Source: Lolium rigidum (Eukaryota; Streptophyta; Magnoliopsida; Poales; Poaceae). Taken from it: DNA of 64,000 nt. Shown here piece after piece: positions 31,493 through 41,670 of the stretch (position 1 is its first letter; each line of letters starts with the position of its first letter). The notes beneath the pieces were generated by a model. That model was not told where the DNA came from and made no database searches. It was given only the letters and a program-made list of their open reading frames with translations. The stretch covers positions 348,855,696 to 348,919,695 of the forward strand of contig NC_061513.1 in assembly GCF_022539505.1 (NCBI RefSeq), read 5' to 3'. The position numbers and the translations under genes were made by a program.

Positions 31493-34400
31493 ATGGCGGA
31501 AGGCACTCCCGTCAAGTACGAGGATCTGACTGAGGAGCTCAAGAAGAAGCATGACGAGATCAAAGCAGTCCTCGAAGCCGACCTCATCGGCTCTTTTCAC
31601 AGAACCCGCTCACTTGGCATCAGGTGGAAAGGGTTCTCACCTGAAGGCGCGCTCGATGGAGTGGACCTGTCCACCCCGTCGCAGAACGCACCAGGTCGCT
31701 CGCGTCGGGAGATTAACTTCATGGTGGCTCATTCGCCGCACCGCCATTCCGAGAGCTCGGTGAACACTTTGGAGCGTGTCGCTCTGCGCGTGATCCAGAA
31801 ATCATGAGCCATCAATATTCTCCGTCGGGACCAGCTCGGGGACTCACCGAGGAGAGATGCCACTCCGGTCCCGTCCACCGCTGCCGTTTGCGTTGGCAGC
31901 ACCGAAGTGCCGAGTTCATCGGCATACGTCGTCTACAAGATCGGTGGTGACCCTAGTGACTACCAATTCTTGCATGAGGCGCCCAAGGAGATCCCTCACG
32001 GATACACGTGCGCATACGTGCCGACCGCAAGAATCGGGCGCTCTCGAACCAGGCTGCAACAGCAGGGACTTCCGGAACAGCAGGAGGAACTTCGGGAACA
32101 GATCTTGAGAAGCAGACGTGGCTAGCTAAGTATGCCACTCCGACAAACCTCCAGAGCTCATCTCCTGCAGTTGGCTAAGAGCTGGAAAAGCAAGCATGGC
32201 TGGCTAAGTATGCCACCCCGGCGAATCTTCAGAGTTCGACGCCTGCAGCCATCACCGCGGATCAGATTTGTACAATTCTGAAAGACCAGTTCGGCATGAT
32301 GCCGAAAAGGAGGACAATCGGCTATTCCAAGCCGTACCCCAATGAGTACGAGTTGATCCCGCTACCACCTAAATATCGGCTCCCCGATTTCACCAAGTTT
32401 AATGGGTCGATGGTTCCAGCTCCATCGAGCATGTGAGCCGATATTTGGCACAGCTCGGGCACGATCTCAAGCATCGGACGAGCTGCGCGTGAGGTTCTTC
32501 GCACGATCCCTCACGGATCGGCTTTCGGGTGGTACACATCGCTGCCACCGTACTCAATCCGGACTTGGAAGCAGTTGGAAGAGCAGCTCCACATACAAGT
32601 ATCACTCGGAGGCTTCCGAGGCCGGCATTGCCGATCTAGCACAAGTACGACGAAGCGCGGGGAAACAAGTGGCGGAATACGTCCAGCGCTTCAGACCGTT
32701 AGGAACCGATGCTATTCGGTTCATGTGAGTGAAAAAGAAGCGATCGAGTTGGCGGTGGTGGGTCTCTCATCATCGATCAAGGACGTGGCCTCCCAAGCGA
32801 GACTACCCTTCACCGGCGCACATGGTGCGAAGCTGCCGCATATGAACAAGCGCCACCCGGATGTTTACCAGGATAAATTCAAGCGTGCGGTGGTCCCGGT
32901 TGAGGCAGATGAAGACGAAGGTGCTGCGGGAGATCAAGAGGTAGCAAGTGGCCGAATGGACTCGGGGCAAGCCCCGTGTCCCGTAAATGGGTGAAGCCAC
33001 AAGGTCCTCCAAAAGGGTTTGACTTCGACGTGACCAAAGCTGAGCAGATTTTCGACCTCTTACTCAAGGAGAAGCAGCTAAAGTTACCCGAAGGCCACAA
33101 GATCCCCACGGTGCAGGAGTTGAACGGAAAGCCATATTGCAAGTGGCATAACACGTTCACCCACGCCACCAACGACTGCAGGGTGTGGCGTCAGCAGGTC
33201 CAAATGGCGATAGAACAAGGGCGTCTAATTTTCAGCCAAGCACGCCATGAAGGTCGACACACACCCCTTCCCCGCCGTTAACATGGTGGAGTGCACTTAC
33301 CATGAAGGGTGCCAGCCAGGATTCTTGTGCAATATCAACATGGTAGGACCTGGGCACCACTCTGGTAAGGACGGAGATGAGGGCAGCTGCTCTCATAGCA
33401 AGGACACAGAGAAAGCCGCTCCACGCGATCGGCTCCGTCACGATGGCAAGCGCTACATCACAGAGGGAGAAGTGAGGAACGTAAGATATCAGCGACCTCT
33501 CTCTGATCACCTCCTCAACAAGTATGTGGGTCAATATGACCAACGCCGGCGATACAACGACGATGATGAAAAAGATCGTCTGGCTAGGGATGCCAGGAGA
33601 CACCGTCGGCATGATCGCGACGAGGAGCGATATGAGCGCCACGCCAAGGAAAAGGCGAGAGAGCAAGACGACGTGGATAGACACTGGGATTGCCCCTTCT
33701 TCAGACACTGCTGGGATTCAGGAATGAGCCGATTGCCTACAATCGGCAACTGCCCAGAATGTAGACAAAAGAAGAAGGATGCAGCTAACGTGTCCGTGTT
33801 CAAACGTCTAGGGCCTCTCCCGCCTCGGAACAAGAACGCCGAGTCCGCTCGGGTAGAAGATCTCGAGGAACTAGAGGACGATGATGAAGAAGAAGACAAG
33901 TATCATCGGCCAAGGTGGTGCCCCGATGGGCTCAGCCGTTCCCAAAAGTGAAGGGTTCAGCCGACTACGTGGGTTGGAAGAAGCCGAGAGGTTATACCCG
34001 CACACGTTGAGGAAGGCGCGGCCTGATCCGGCCGCTAAAATTCAGCGAACCCCGGACGAAGAAGGTCGGCCACAAAGGAAAGAGTGGCGCCCCAGACAAA
34101 AGAAAGCCGATGATGAGACATCGGCTGGCACAAACATGGTGTTCATCCTTCCAACGGAGTTTAGTGCTCCAGGATTAGACGAAGCACCTGTGGCACAACT
34201 TGACTGCGGCCCACGACCGGTCATCTTTGAGAAGCCACGAGAAAGAAGCTACAGGCATCTGAAGGCCCTGTACTTGCGAGGTTACATCAATGGGCAGCCT
34301 GTCAACAAAATGCTGGTGGACACCGGAGCGGCGATCAACATTATGCCATACTCCATGCTACGTCGGTTGGGACGCTCTAGCTCGGATCCGATCAAGACCA

Positions 34401-34788
34401 ATGTGACACCGAGCGATTTCAACGGCCAAGCATCCGACGCACAAGGTGTTACGAACGTGGATCCGACCGTAGGAAGGAAAACTGTTCCTACGACGTTCTT
34501 TATTGTCGACAGCAAGAGCACCTATGCTCGTCCTACTAGGCAGAGATTGGATCCACGCCAATCGTTGCATTCCATCCACGATGCACCAATGCCTAATACA
34601 GAGGGATGGAGATGAAGTAGAAGTCGTCCACGCGAATGATTCAGCCGAGATTTCAACGGCCGGCATGAACGTCTTGGGAGACATCGGGCCAAGAGCCACT
34701 CTCGTGCATCAATTTGGACGACCGCGAGCGCATCGACGTGACAAAGGACGGGGTTAGGCTGGTTTTATCCACCGGCCTGACCGTGTAA
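31493..34788 (+). pseudogene. gag-protease gene of the hairpin-rich gypsy element
   Basis: The probable start is the ATG at 31493 (MAEGTPVKYEDLTEELKKKH); an in-frame ATG also lies at 31448. Recognisable parts in order: Gag N-terminus to about 31800; a gag core (SDELRVRFFARSLT, DLAQVRRSAGKQVAEYVQRF) near 32470-32700; a segment with PYCKWHNTFTHATNDCRVWR near 33135-33190; a very charged Arg/Asp/Glu region (33530-33900); and a retropepsin with LVDTGAAINIMPYS near 34312 and LLGRDWIHANRC near 34530. The product should end LSTGLTV at 34788. At least eight frame changes split it. Several fall at CAG/CTG sites (for example 32404-32412 and 32825-32855). No polymerase domain follows. Confidence 0.82.
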
Positions 34789-35941
34789 CAAGAGCAACAT
34801 CTATGGACAAACGTGGCGATGCCGATCCATGTGATCGGCCCCAAGGATCTATGGAGGAACATTGCAAAACCTTCATTGAGCAAGCAACATGGAGGCCGAT
34901 TCCAGCAATCGGCCAAAATTATCCTCACCATACATTCTGCCTGGGTTCAACGTCTGATCTGATGGGCAATGGGTTTACGTCGCAATGAGCCGGAAGAAGT
35001 CCACATTAGTCTTGAAAGAATCGGTCGACGGTCACATATAGTGCCTTGGATAACACACGAGCCGATATGAAGTAGAAGTGTCGTGCAAATCGCCTCGGCA
35101 GCACCTAATCGATGATTCATGTCGATGCATGGGTATTGAAGTATTGGGGGCCGATAGAAAAATCGGCCCGTAAAAAAAATTCCTCATGATATACAGCCGA
35201 TGCATAGCCATCGACTCTAGTACAAATTACATGGGATCTACCCGACGGCATGTGCGAAGACACGAGGACCTCCGACTCCCGGAGGGAGTAACAGGAGGAG
35301 CTTCCTGACTACATGAGCCGATTTGGTGCCAAAACTATCTCTTCAATGACTCACGACTTTCAACGGTAGCGAGTGATGCTTCGCCTTCGACATCGGCTTT
35401 GCAATGGAAAATAGGTGGTCGATGGTGCAAGTTTGCTCAAGCCTAGGTCCATTTGTCCGAACTGTGTGTCCTCGTCTCCGTTCTCGCCTTGACTGAGACT
35501 CGGGGGGCAGCTGGCTTGGTGGATGCTCTGTTTTGGAAAGCCGATTGGGTGGCCATCGGCTAGTCCCGCGTCGCGAACTATCGTCAAAGGTGGTGATCCA
35601 GCAGACCGTCAAACTCATTGGTCGAAAAGATGAAGGAACTAGATTTTTCATGAGCAGCTTGATGAACGCATCGATATCAGACTTGTAAAGTATTATGACC
35701 AAGTATCGCAATTACACCCGTGATTTGAGAGAGATGCATGACGGACTATCTAGATTGGTATCCGATGCGTCTGCGCATCGAGCGATCATCTGACACGTTG
35801 GCCATACGTAACAATGCGGCAGAATCGAGGACTTGAAATTGGATGAATCGGCAGAAATCAAGTTGAAGGAACAAGTCTTCTTGATTCATAAGAGACGGAT
35901 TTTTACAATGAAAGAGCCGATGGGTCAAGCAAGGAAGAGCA
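34789..35941 (+). mobile_element. 3' noncoding internal region with GCCGAT hairpins
   Basis: About 1.15 kb with no supported coding frame. Its striking content is short inverted repeats of GCCGAT and ATCGGC: 34821-34839, 34894-34914, 35148-35169, 35195-35216 (one mismatch) and 35539-35561, plus single copies near 35063, 35320, 35388, 35848 and 35912. Short frames at 35343-35711 on the minus strand are chance. Confidence 0.7.
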
Positions 35942-36427
35942 TCAGAAGTGCCTGATTGCATCGTGGACTACTAATCCTACGCTTACTAATCCTCGCTCAG
36001 CAGTCATCGTCGGCATCGTCGCCAGTTGCCGTCGCCGCCGCTGCCGCTCGGAGAATTCCTCGTCGCTGCCGCCGTAACCCTCGGCGGGAGCTTCTTCTTC
36101 CTCGTCATCATCATCATCCTCGCTCGTCCGCCCAAGCGCGGAAGCGCTTCGTCGGCGGGTACCCAGCGGAAGAGGAGGAATCATCCTCCTCCTCCTCCTC
36201 TTCTCCTTCCTCGTTATCATCCTCGTCCTCGCTGTCCGCCCACATGCGGGAGCGCTTCTTCGGCGGGAGCCGGGCGGAGGGGGAGGCCTCTGTCTTCTCT
36301 ACTTCTCCTTCTTTCTCCTCCTTGTAGGAGGAGATGGGGTTCGCCCCGGAGTGAAGGTCGTCTTCATTCTTGCTCTTCGGCGAAGATTGGAGGGAGATGG
36401 CCGAGGGGAAGAGGAAGAGGAAGACAT
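35942..36427 (-). pseudogene. Antisense acidic ORF inside the gypsy element
   Basis: Read opposite to the element, from an ATG at 36427-36425 (MSSSSSSPRPSPS) to a stop at 35942. The frame is continuous only if two one-base changes are allowed, near 36380 and at the CTCG at 36123-36126. It then shows a Ser-rich start and two copies of a PPxKRxRxWAD module (PPKKRSRMWADSEDEDD and PPTKRFRAWAD), each followed by an Asp/Glu run. A tail FSERQRRRRQLATMPTMTAE follows. A TATA-like TTTTATTTATC lies about 85 bases upstream. Antisense extra ORFs between gag-pol and the 3' LTR are described for Tat-lineage gypsy elements. I do not recognise this protein. The Ser/Leu-rich plus-strand frames over it are its shadows. 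Confidence 0.5.
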
Positions 36428-36699
36428 TGCGTGGTGGGGAAGAGGGTTTTTGGGCGTCCGATGGACACGAGAGCGAGAGGATGAAGTAGCGAACTGCTCA
36501 ATGCGGATAAATAAAAGGAGATGTAGTGGAGATTTAATGCCATGACGGTTTTCGAGGACGTGATGCCGAAATTATCAATTCATGCAGAGAAGCCCAGGAG
36601 GCGAGGCGAAATGATGGAAGACTCGCAGCGGTTCGCTCTGCCACGACATGACCCGACGGAGGAAAAGCGTAATGATTTTGGAAATGTCATTTCCAAAAC

Positions 36700-36711
36700 C
36701 AGGGGGGCATG
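36700..36711 (+). other. Polypurine tract of the hairpin-rich gypsy element
   Basis: CAGGGGGGCATG directly precedes the TGTTATC start of the 3' LTR. It is the usual place and composition of the plus-strand primer. Confidence 0.75.
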
Positions 36712-37881
36712 TGTTATCACCAGAATTTGACCGGATCATAGGTGGGCCGCGATTGAAGATGGGCTTGAAGAATATATATAGAAGAAATACATGAATCGGC
36801 CTTGTGTATCAAGTTTGGGCTAATTGCCCGTGTATCTGTACCATAGTAGGATACGTGTCGGTTAGAAGTTAGAGTTTGAGCTCGTGCACGGTTGGGATGC
36901 ACTCCCGACATTAGAAAGTCCCCCGGACTATAAATATGTATCTAGGGTTTATGAAATAAACAACAATCAACGTTCACCACAAACAAATCTCGGCGCATCG
37001 CCAACTCCCCCGTCTCGAGGGTTTCTTCCGGGTAAGCACCATGCTGCCTAGATCGCATCTTGCGATCTAGGCAGCACACGTTTATTCGTCGTTCATGTGT
37101 TGCTCGTACTGAAGCCTTTTTGATGGCGAGCAACGTAGTTATCGTAGATGTTCTAGGGTTAGCATTGTTCTTCGTATCATATGCTATCGTCGTGCAACCC
37201 TTAGGCATCTAGCCGCCCTTACGCCTATCACGGGTGTAAGGGTGGCACCCCGCTTGATCATTATTTAGTAGATCCGATCCGTTATGGTTGCTCCTTGTTC
37301 TTCAAGGATTAGTTTAATATCTGCATTGTTAGGCCTTACAAACGGGTCGAAGGATCCAGTGGCGCGTAGGGTGTAGTTTGCTAGCCCTAGACAGGATGTT
37401 CCGAGGATCAACTCCGTGTTGGTTTTTAGGCCTTGTCTAGGGTCGGTTTACGATCACCGTGCGTGGCCGCCAGTGCTCGATCACGAGTAGGATGTTCCGA
37501 TTATGCGGTGAAAACCCCAAATCGTAGTAGGTCGCTTTAGCTTTATCTTGATCAAGCAGGACCACCATCCGATCGTACACCTCGTACGTATCATGGGTGG
37601 ATCGGCTCTTTGAGCCGATTCACAGGACAACCTGAGAGCCGATCGAGGCTCGTATTTAACGTTTACGTGTATGCCATGCAGGAAACTAAGCGAGGCATCA
37701 TCCAACACCTTCCTGACCAGGTATAGGTCAGGTGGCACGCCCTGGCAACAGCATCGGACGTGTGTGCAGAAGGCTTTGTGGGCCGTCGCTCGGAGGGACC
37801 AGGGCCAGCCGCAGTCCTGGGAGATTCCCGGCTCTACGGTGTTGCCCGTCGCTGCCCGCCGGTGGGTTTCTGACCGCAACA
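36712..37881 (+). mobile_element. 3' LTR of the hairpin-rich gypsy element
   Basis: 1170 bp. The first hairpin is longer than in the 5' LTR: a perfect 16-bp stem at 37042-37057/37061-37076 with a 3-nt loop. The 5' copy reads CAAG where this one reads CAG just past the stem. The TATA box is at 36929-36936. The 14-bp hairpin of the 5' LTR has two mismatches here (about 37212-37247). The GCCGAT hairpin is preserved at 37601-37619. Confidence 0.9.
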
Positions 37882-38583
37882 GTAGCAGGACTAAAAGCTA
37901 TCAAAGCACCCAAATTATAAGTTCTATCACGTTGCAATGCAGCAGCTAAGAAAACCAAATCATGGATGGATAACTTATTTGCATTCTTTCTAGCAAGTAC
38001 GCACTTGGTGATAAAGTAAGCAAAATAGCGAATAGCTGGGAGTTGAATACTACGGATTTTACCACTCTCATAAGCTTCTCCCTTGACAGATCATCTTGTA
38101 TAGACTCAAGAGTTCCTGCGGCAGCCCCCTAATCTTCTCACATGATCCCCATTGTGGCACTTTAATAGCTGCACAAAAATCATCAAAGGGCAAGTTGATA
38201 GTTTTATTGTAGATTTTATATCGAACCATGGGGTTAGGTTGGGACCAATGGAATTCAAAATCCTGCACCACTGACATGGTTAGTTTTGCATATTTGTGAG
38301 GTTCACCAACAACAAAATCTTCTAACCCTGCATTAGAAATTAGATTTTGAACATCCTGAAAAATTCCTACACTCTTCATGAAATCGGTGCACGGGTAGTA
38401 GGAGGGGTATACTCCCTCTTCACGGTGGACTCTCATCACTTCATGGACCTTCAGTTCATGTTGGTTGAGTTGGTGTCTATTCCACTCCATTTTCTGAAAT
38501 TTTTCAACAATCATTATAAAAGTTGATTTCGAGACATATAAATGAGGGAAACTACTATAGGAACTTGGTAGAGTACTAAACAT
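37882..38583 (-). pseudogene. Athila ORF1-like protein fragment
   Basis: Minus-strand reading from about 38583. It includes EEGVYPSYYPCTDFMKSVGI, YKIYNKTINLPFDDFCAAIK and VPQWGSCEKIRGLPQELLSL. After a one-base shift near 38075, the next frame continues with IQLPAIRYFAYFITKCVLAR and LAAALQRDRTYNLGALIA, up to the edge of the gypsy LTR at 37881. The order and motifs match the Athila ORF1 family found in cereal Athila elements. Its function is not established. The C-terminal part was removed or displaced by the LTR. Confidence 0.75.
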
Positions 38584-39165
38584 GCATCAAAACTAATTTT
38601 TACAACTTAGAACAAGCATGCAAACTCACTTAACATGTCACCTACAGCAGCAAAATACTCAAGATATACTCAACCAAACAAAATTCTATTTGGATAATCG
38701 GAGGAGTCACATACCGGAGAACAAATGCCCCAAATTTCAGCAGCAAAGATGGGCTGAGCAAGGAGATCGAAAATCTCGAGCAAGAACAGCAAGAAACTCG
38801 GGTTTGAACAATGGTGGTGTGTTTTCCCGTGAAAGAGAGTGGAGCGGTAGGTGGAGGAGTAAGTGGAGGGCCAGGTGGGGCCCTCGCCACGAGGTGGCGC
38901 GCCCCTCCTTGGCCGCGCCGGCACATGGGGTGCAGCCTCGGGGTGCCCCACTGGTCAGCCCCAGGCACTCCCAGGTTGCATTTTGAAAAATAGGACCAGC
39001 GGTATAATTTTTGTAAATTTTTGAAAACTTCGAAAAAATGCACATTTCTGGGTGTTAAAATAACTATTTCAGGGTAGAAAACGATTTTCAAACCTCTAAA
39101 CAACTAAAGCATCTTGCAAAACAAGTAGTACTACAGAAAGTAAACAAGTGTGGAGAAAGAAAGAA
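38584..39165 (-). mobile_element. Noncoding flank of the Athila fragment
   Basis: About 580 bases between the Athila ORF1 start and the Mutator terminus. A GC-rich block (38860-38990, 'gaggtggcgcgcccctcctt') resembles LTR or leader sequence and the remainder is A-rich. Frames on both strands (38618-39103) are not supported as genes. It is assigned to the Athila element only by continuity. Confidence 0.4.
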
Positions 39166-41359
39166 GGGTTTTTTGTTCTCGTGCCCCTGGTTCGTTAGTT
39201 GTACTCAGTTTTCCCCAGCCTCTTAACTTTTCCTCAGTTTTCCCCTCCCTCTAGTTTGAAACCCCTCGCAGAGGCTCGGACGGGAGGGTTGCCGTCTGGT
39301 CAGAGGCCTTCCGTTACCGGTGACGGCTAGGGAGCCGCGGTGGTTTTGACTTGACCGTTGCTTTCGAAATGTGTTGATCGTTGATCGGAAGAGCTGACCC
39401 AAAGCTTTCCCCTCCGCCCGAGACTGTAGGAGCTCACACACCGCCCCTCCGCCGCCACGCCATCCTGCCCACCTACCTTATGGCGTCGTCCGCCGCCGAG
39501 CCGGCCCCGCCCCCACCACCACCCCCCGGAGGCGGAGAGGGCTCCGCCTCCACCAGATCTGGATCTACCCCTGTCCTCTTTGTATTTCCGTCTTGTGTGC
39601 CGCCTATTCCCGTCAGCCGTGGAGAAGATTGGGAATCGGAGGGATCTAACGCATGGATTCCATCTGGGTAAGCATCGTCTGCCTATGTGAATTAACAGTA
39701 GGCAGTTTTTGAGCTCCAATCGTTGTTGCTCAACTAACAGTAGGCGTTGCTTTTCGAATAGGATGGATCCAACGCTGGCTTTTCGGCTGGTGGTTAGGCT
39801 GGATTCTAGCTTTACGCGTGATTATAAATGCTATAAGAATGGGTTTTACTTCCCTGCGGTGGCTGCAACCACCATCTCGTTGAGGGATTTCAAAGCTAAC
39901 ATCTACGATAAGTACACCGGAGCTCTTTCGATGCAGTTCATTTCGAATATTTCAACAGCCCGGAGGGAAGATTTGTTCCACTAATTTCCGAAGACGATCT
40001 GGGTATTCTTTTTTGCTTTGAATGCTTCTTGCCGGTTCGGTAAAATTCGTATCCATGTGGACAGGGGCCAGGCATCATCTGGTGTTGGGCATCATCAGGT
40101 GGTCGGGCATCATGTCTCTCTACTGCTGTTGCCTCTGCTAATAGTGTGCGTCGTGGCGCTCCTTGTAGGTCCACAGCAGCACCATCTGTCCCTAGTGCTA
40201 GTGGTAGCCAGATCGTTCGTATGGTCGATGTGGAGGACGATGCAGACATTGAGGATCAGTCTCCTCAAGATGATGAGGATGTGTTGATGTTTCCCGAATT
40301 GGTAGATCGATGCGAGTAAGCATGCAATGGAGGATCAATACATGGAAGATATTGCTTTTGGTGCCAGATTTGATGACACTGATGATGAAGAGAAGAATGA
40401 GAACGATGACAGCCTCGTTTTAGCCGATTACGAAGGTGAAGACTTGCCAACATTTGAGTGGAACAGGGAGAATCCTCAGCTTGCAGAAGGCACCGTGTTT
40501 CAAACGATGATGGACTGCCGTAATGCAATTACTACATATCACATTCTCACTAAGAATAATTATGAGGTTATTAAAAGTGAGCCAGGTAGGTTCACAGTTA
40601 AATGCCCATACCCAAGGTGTAGGTGGAGGCTGCATGCATCCACAATGCGTGAAGCAGCTTGGTTCGTGTACTACGCCAACCAGTTGTGTATTTAGATCAC
40701 GGTGTAAAATTTGTCATCTATTACCGACATCCCTTATCATTATGTTTCAGATAAAGAAGAATAAGGAGATCCATAGGTGTCCACCTCTAGGGGAGAGCCG
40801 TAGCTGAAAACAAAGCTAGCGAAGACTAGGTGGTTGGCGGATATAATCCTAGATTGGCTGAGAGAAACTCCTTCACTTGGTCCAACGAGCACTCGTAAAA
40901 AGGTGGTTGAGAACTATAAAATGGAAGTACCTTACATGAGGATGTTCTATGCAAAGGAAATGGCTCTTGACAAGATCAATGGTCCATGGAATGAAAGCTT
41001 TCAGCTTGCTTTACACTTTCAAAGCTGAAGTGGAGATGGCTAGTCCGAGCAGTGTTGTAGCGATAGACAAGCATACAGTTCCCTACAAATTGAAAAGCGG
41101 GAAGGTAATGCACAAGGAATGTTTTAGAAGGGCTTTTGTTTGTTTCAAAGCTTGCTGGAAAGGCTTGTTGGACGGTTGCAGGCCTTATTTCGCCGTGGAT
41201 GCATCAGCTCTTCATGGCAGGTTTAAAGGACAACTAGTTGCTGCTACTGCAGTTGATGGACATAATTGGATGTTCCCTGTTTCTTATGGAGTTTTGGAGG
41301 TTGAGTCACAGGAAAGTTGGACTTGGTTTCTGCAGAATTTGCGCGACCTTATAGGTCAT
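39166..41359 (+). mobile_element. Mutator-like element (MULE), 3' truncated
   Basis: The left terminal region starts GGGTTTTTTGTTCTCGTGCC and continues with 'cagttttccccagcctctta', a terminal-repeat type common in Triticeae MULEs. A mudrA-like gene follows. The element is cut by gypsy LTR sequence at 41360, inside the transposase core, and its right terminus was not found. Confidence 0.78.
39480..41359 (+). pseudogene. mudrA-like Mutator transposase, broken and truncated
   Basis: Exon 1 starts MASSAAEPAPPPPPPPGGG (ATG 39480). An intron runs 39668-39761 (donor GG|GTAAGC, acceptor AATAG|GATGG). Exon 2 begins MDPTLAFRLVVRLDSSFT. The zinc-binding DNA-binding domain of MuDR transposases lies near 40470-40680 (NPQLAEGTVFQTMMDCRNAI, CPYPRCRWRLHAS). 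The MULE catalytic domain begins near 41150 ([38 protein letters not shown]), including the first catalytic Asp (VDAS). Frames change near 39960, 40010, 40690 and 41020, and the gene stops at the LTR at 41360, so the remaining catalytic residues and SWIM zinc finger are missing. Confidence 0.85.
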
Positions 41360-41670
41360 TGATACGTCTCCGACGTATCGATAATTTCTTATGTTCTATG
41401 CCATATTATTGATGATACCTACATGTTTTACGCACACTTTATGTCATATTCGTGCATTTTCTGGAACTAACCTATTAACAAGATGCCGAAGTGCCAGTTC
41501 CTGTTTTCTGCTGTTTTTGGTTTCGGAAATCCTAGTAACGAAATATTCTCGGAATTGGACGAAACGAAGACCCAGGGGCCTATTTTGCCACGAACCTTCC
41601 AGAAGACCGAAGAGCATACGAAGTGGGGCCACGAGGTGGCGACACCACATGGCGGCGCGGCCAAGGGGGG
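41360..41670 (+). mobile_element. Partial gypsy LTR (first 311 bp)
   Basis: It starts TGATACGTCTCCGACGTATC and matches the first 311 bases of the LTR that begins at 41671 almost exactly, then stops at 'gcggccaagggggg'. Either element 3 inserted into a sister LTR, or a tandem LTR was partly lost or mis-assembled. The base at the junction lies in a G run, a common break and assembly-error site. Confidence 0.8.

Larger units (their letters stand above)
30270..37881 (+). mobile_element. Gypsy element with gag and protease only, hairpin-rich
   Basis: This 7.6 kb element has two LTRs (30270-31431 and 36712-37881, both TGTTATCACCAG...CCGCAACA), a primer-site-like TGGCACGCCCGGTGGGAC at 31437, one degraded gag-protease gene and a polypurine tract (AGGGGGGCA) before the 3' LTR. 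There is no reverse transcriptase, RNase H or integrase. The 3' internal region carries an antisense acidic ORF, as described for Tat-lineage gypsy elements. The flanking 5-mers differ (GGTGC at left, GTAGC at right), and the right flank is a different host element, so this copy may be a recombinant. Confidence 0.88.

Noticed and set aside
33531..33899. Minus-strand Ser/Arg-rich frame
   Set aside because: Shadow of the charged Gag region coded on the plus strand.
31151..35561. GCCGAT words as dehydration-responsive (DRE/CRT) sites
   Set aside because: The DRE/CRT core is RCCGAC, not GCCGAT; the inverted-pair arrangement fits hairpins better.
36026..36484. Plus-strand Ser/Leu/Pro-rich frames
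   Set aside because: They are complements of the acidic antisense ORF and of CTC-rich low-complexity DNA.
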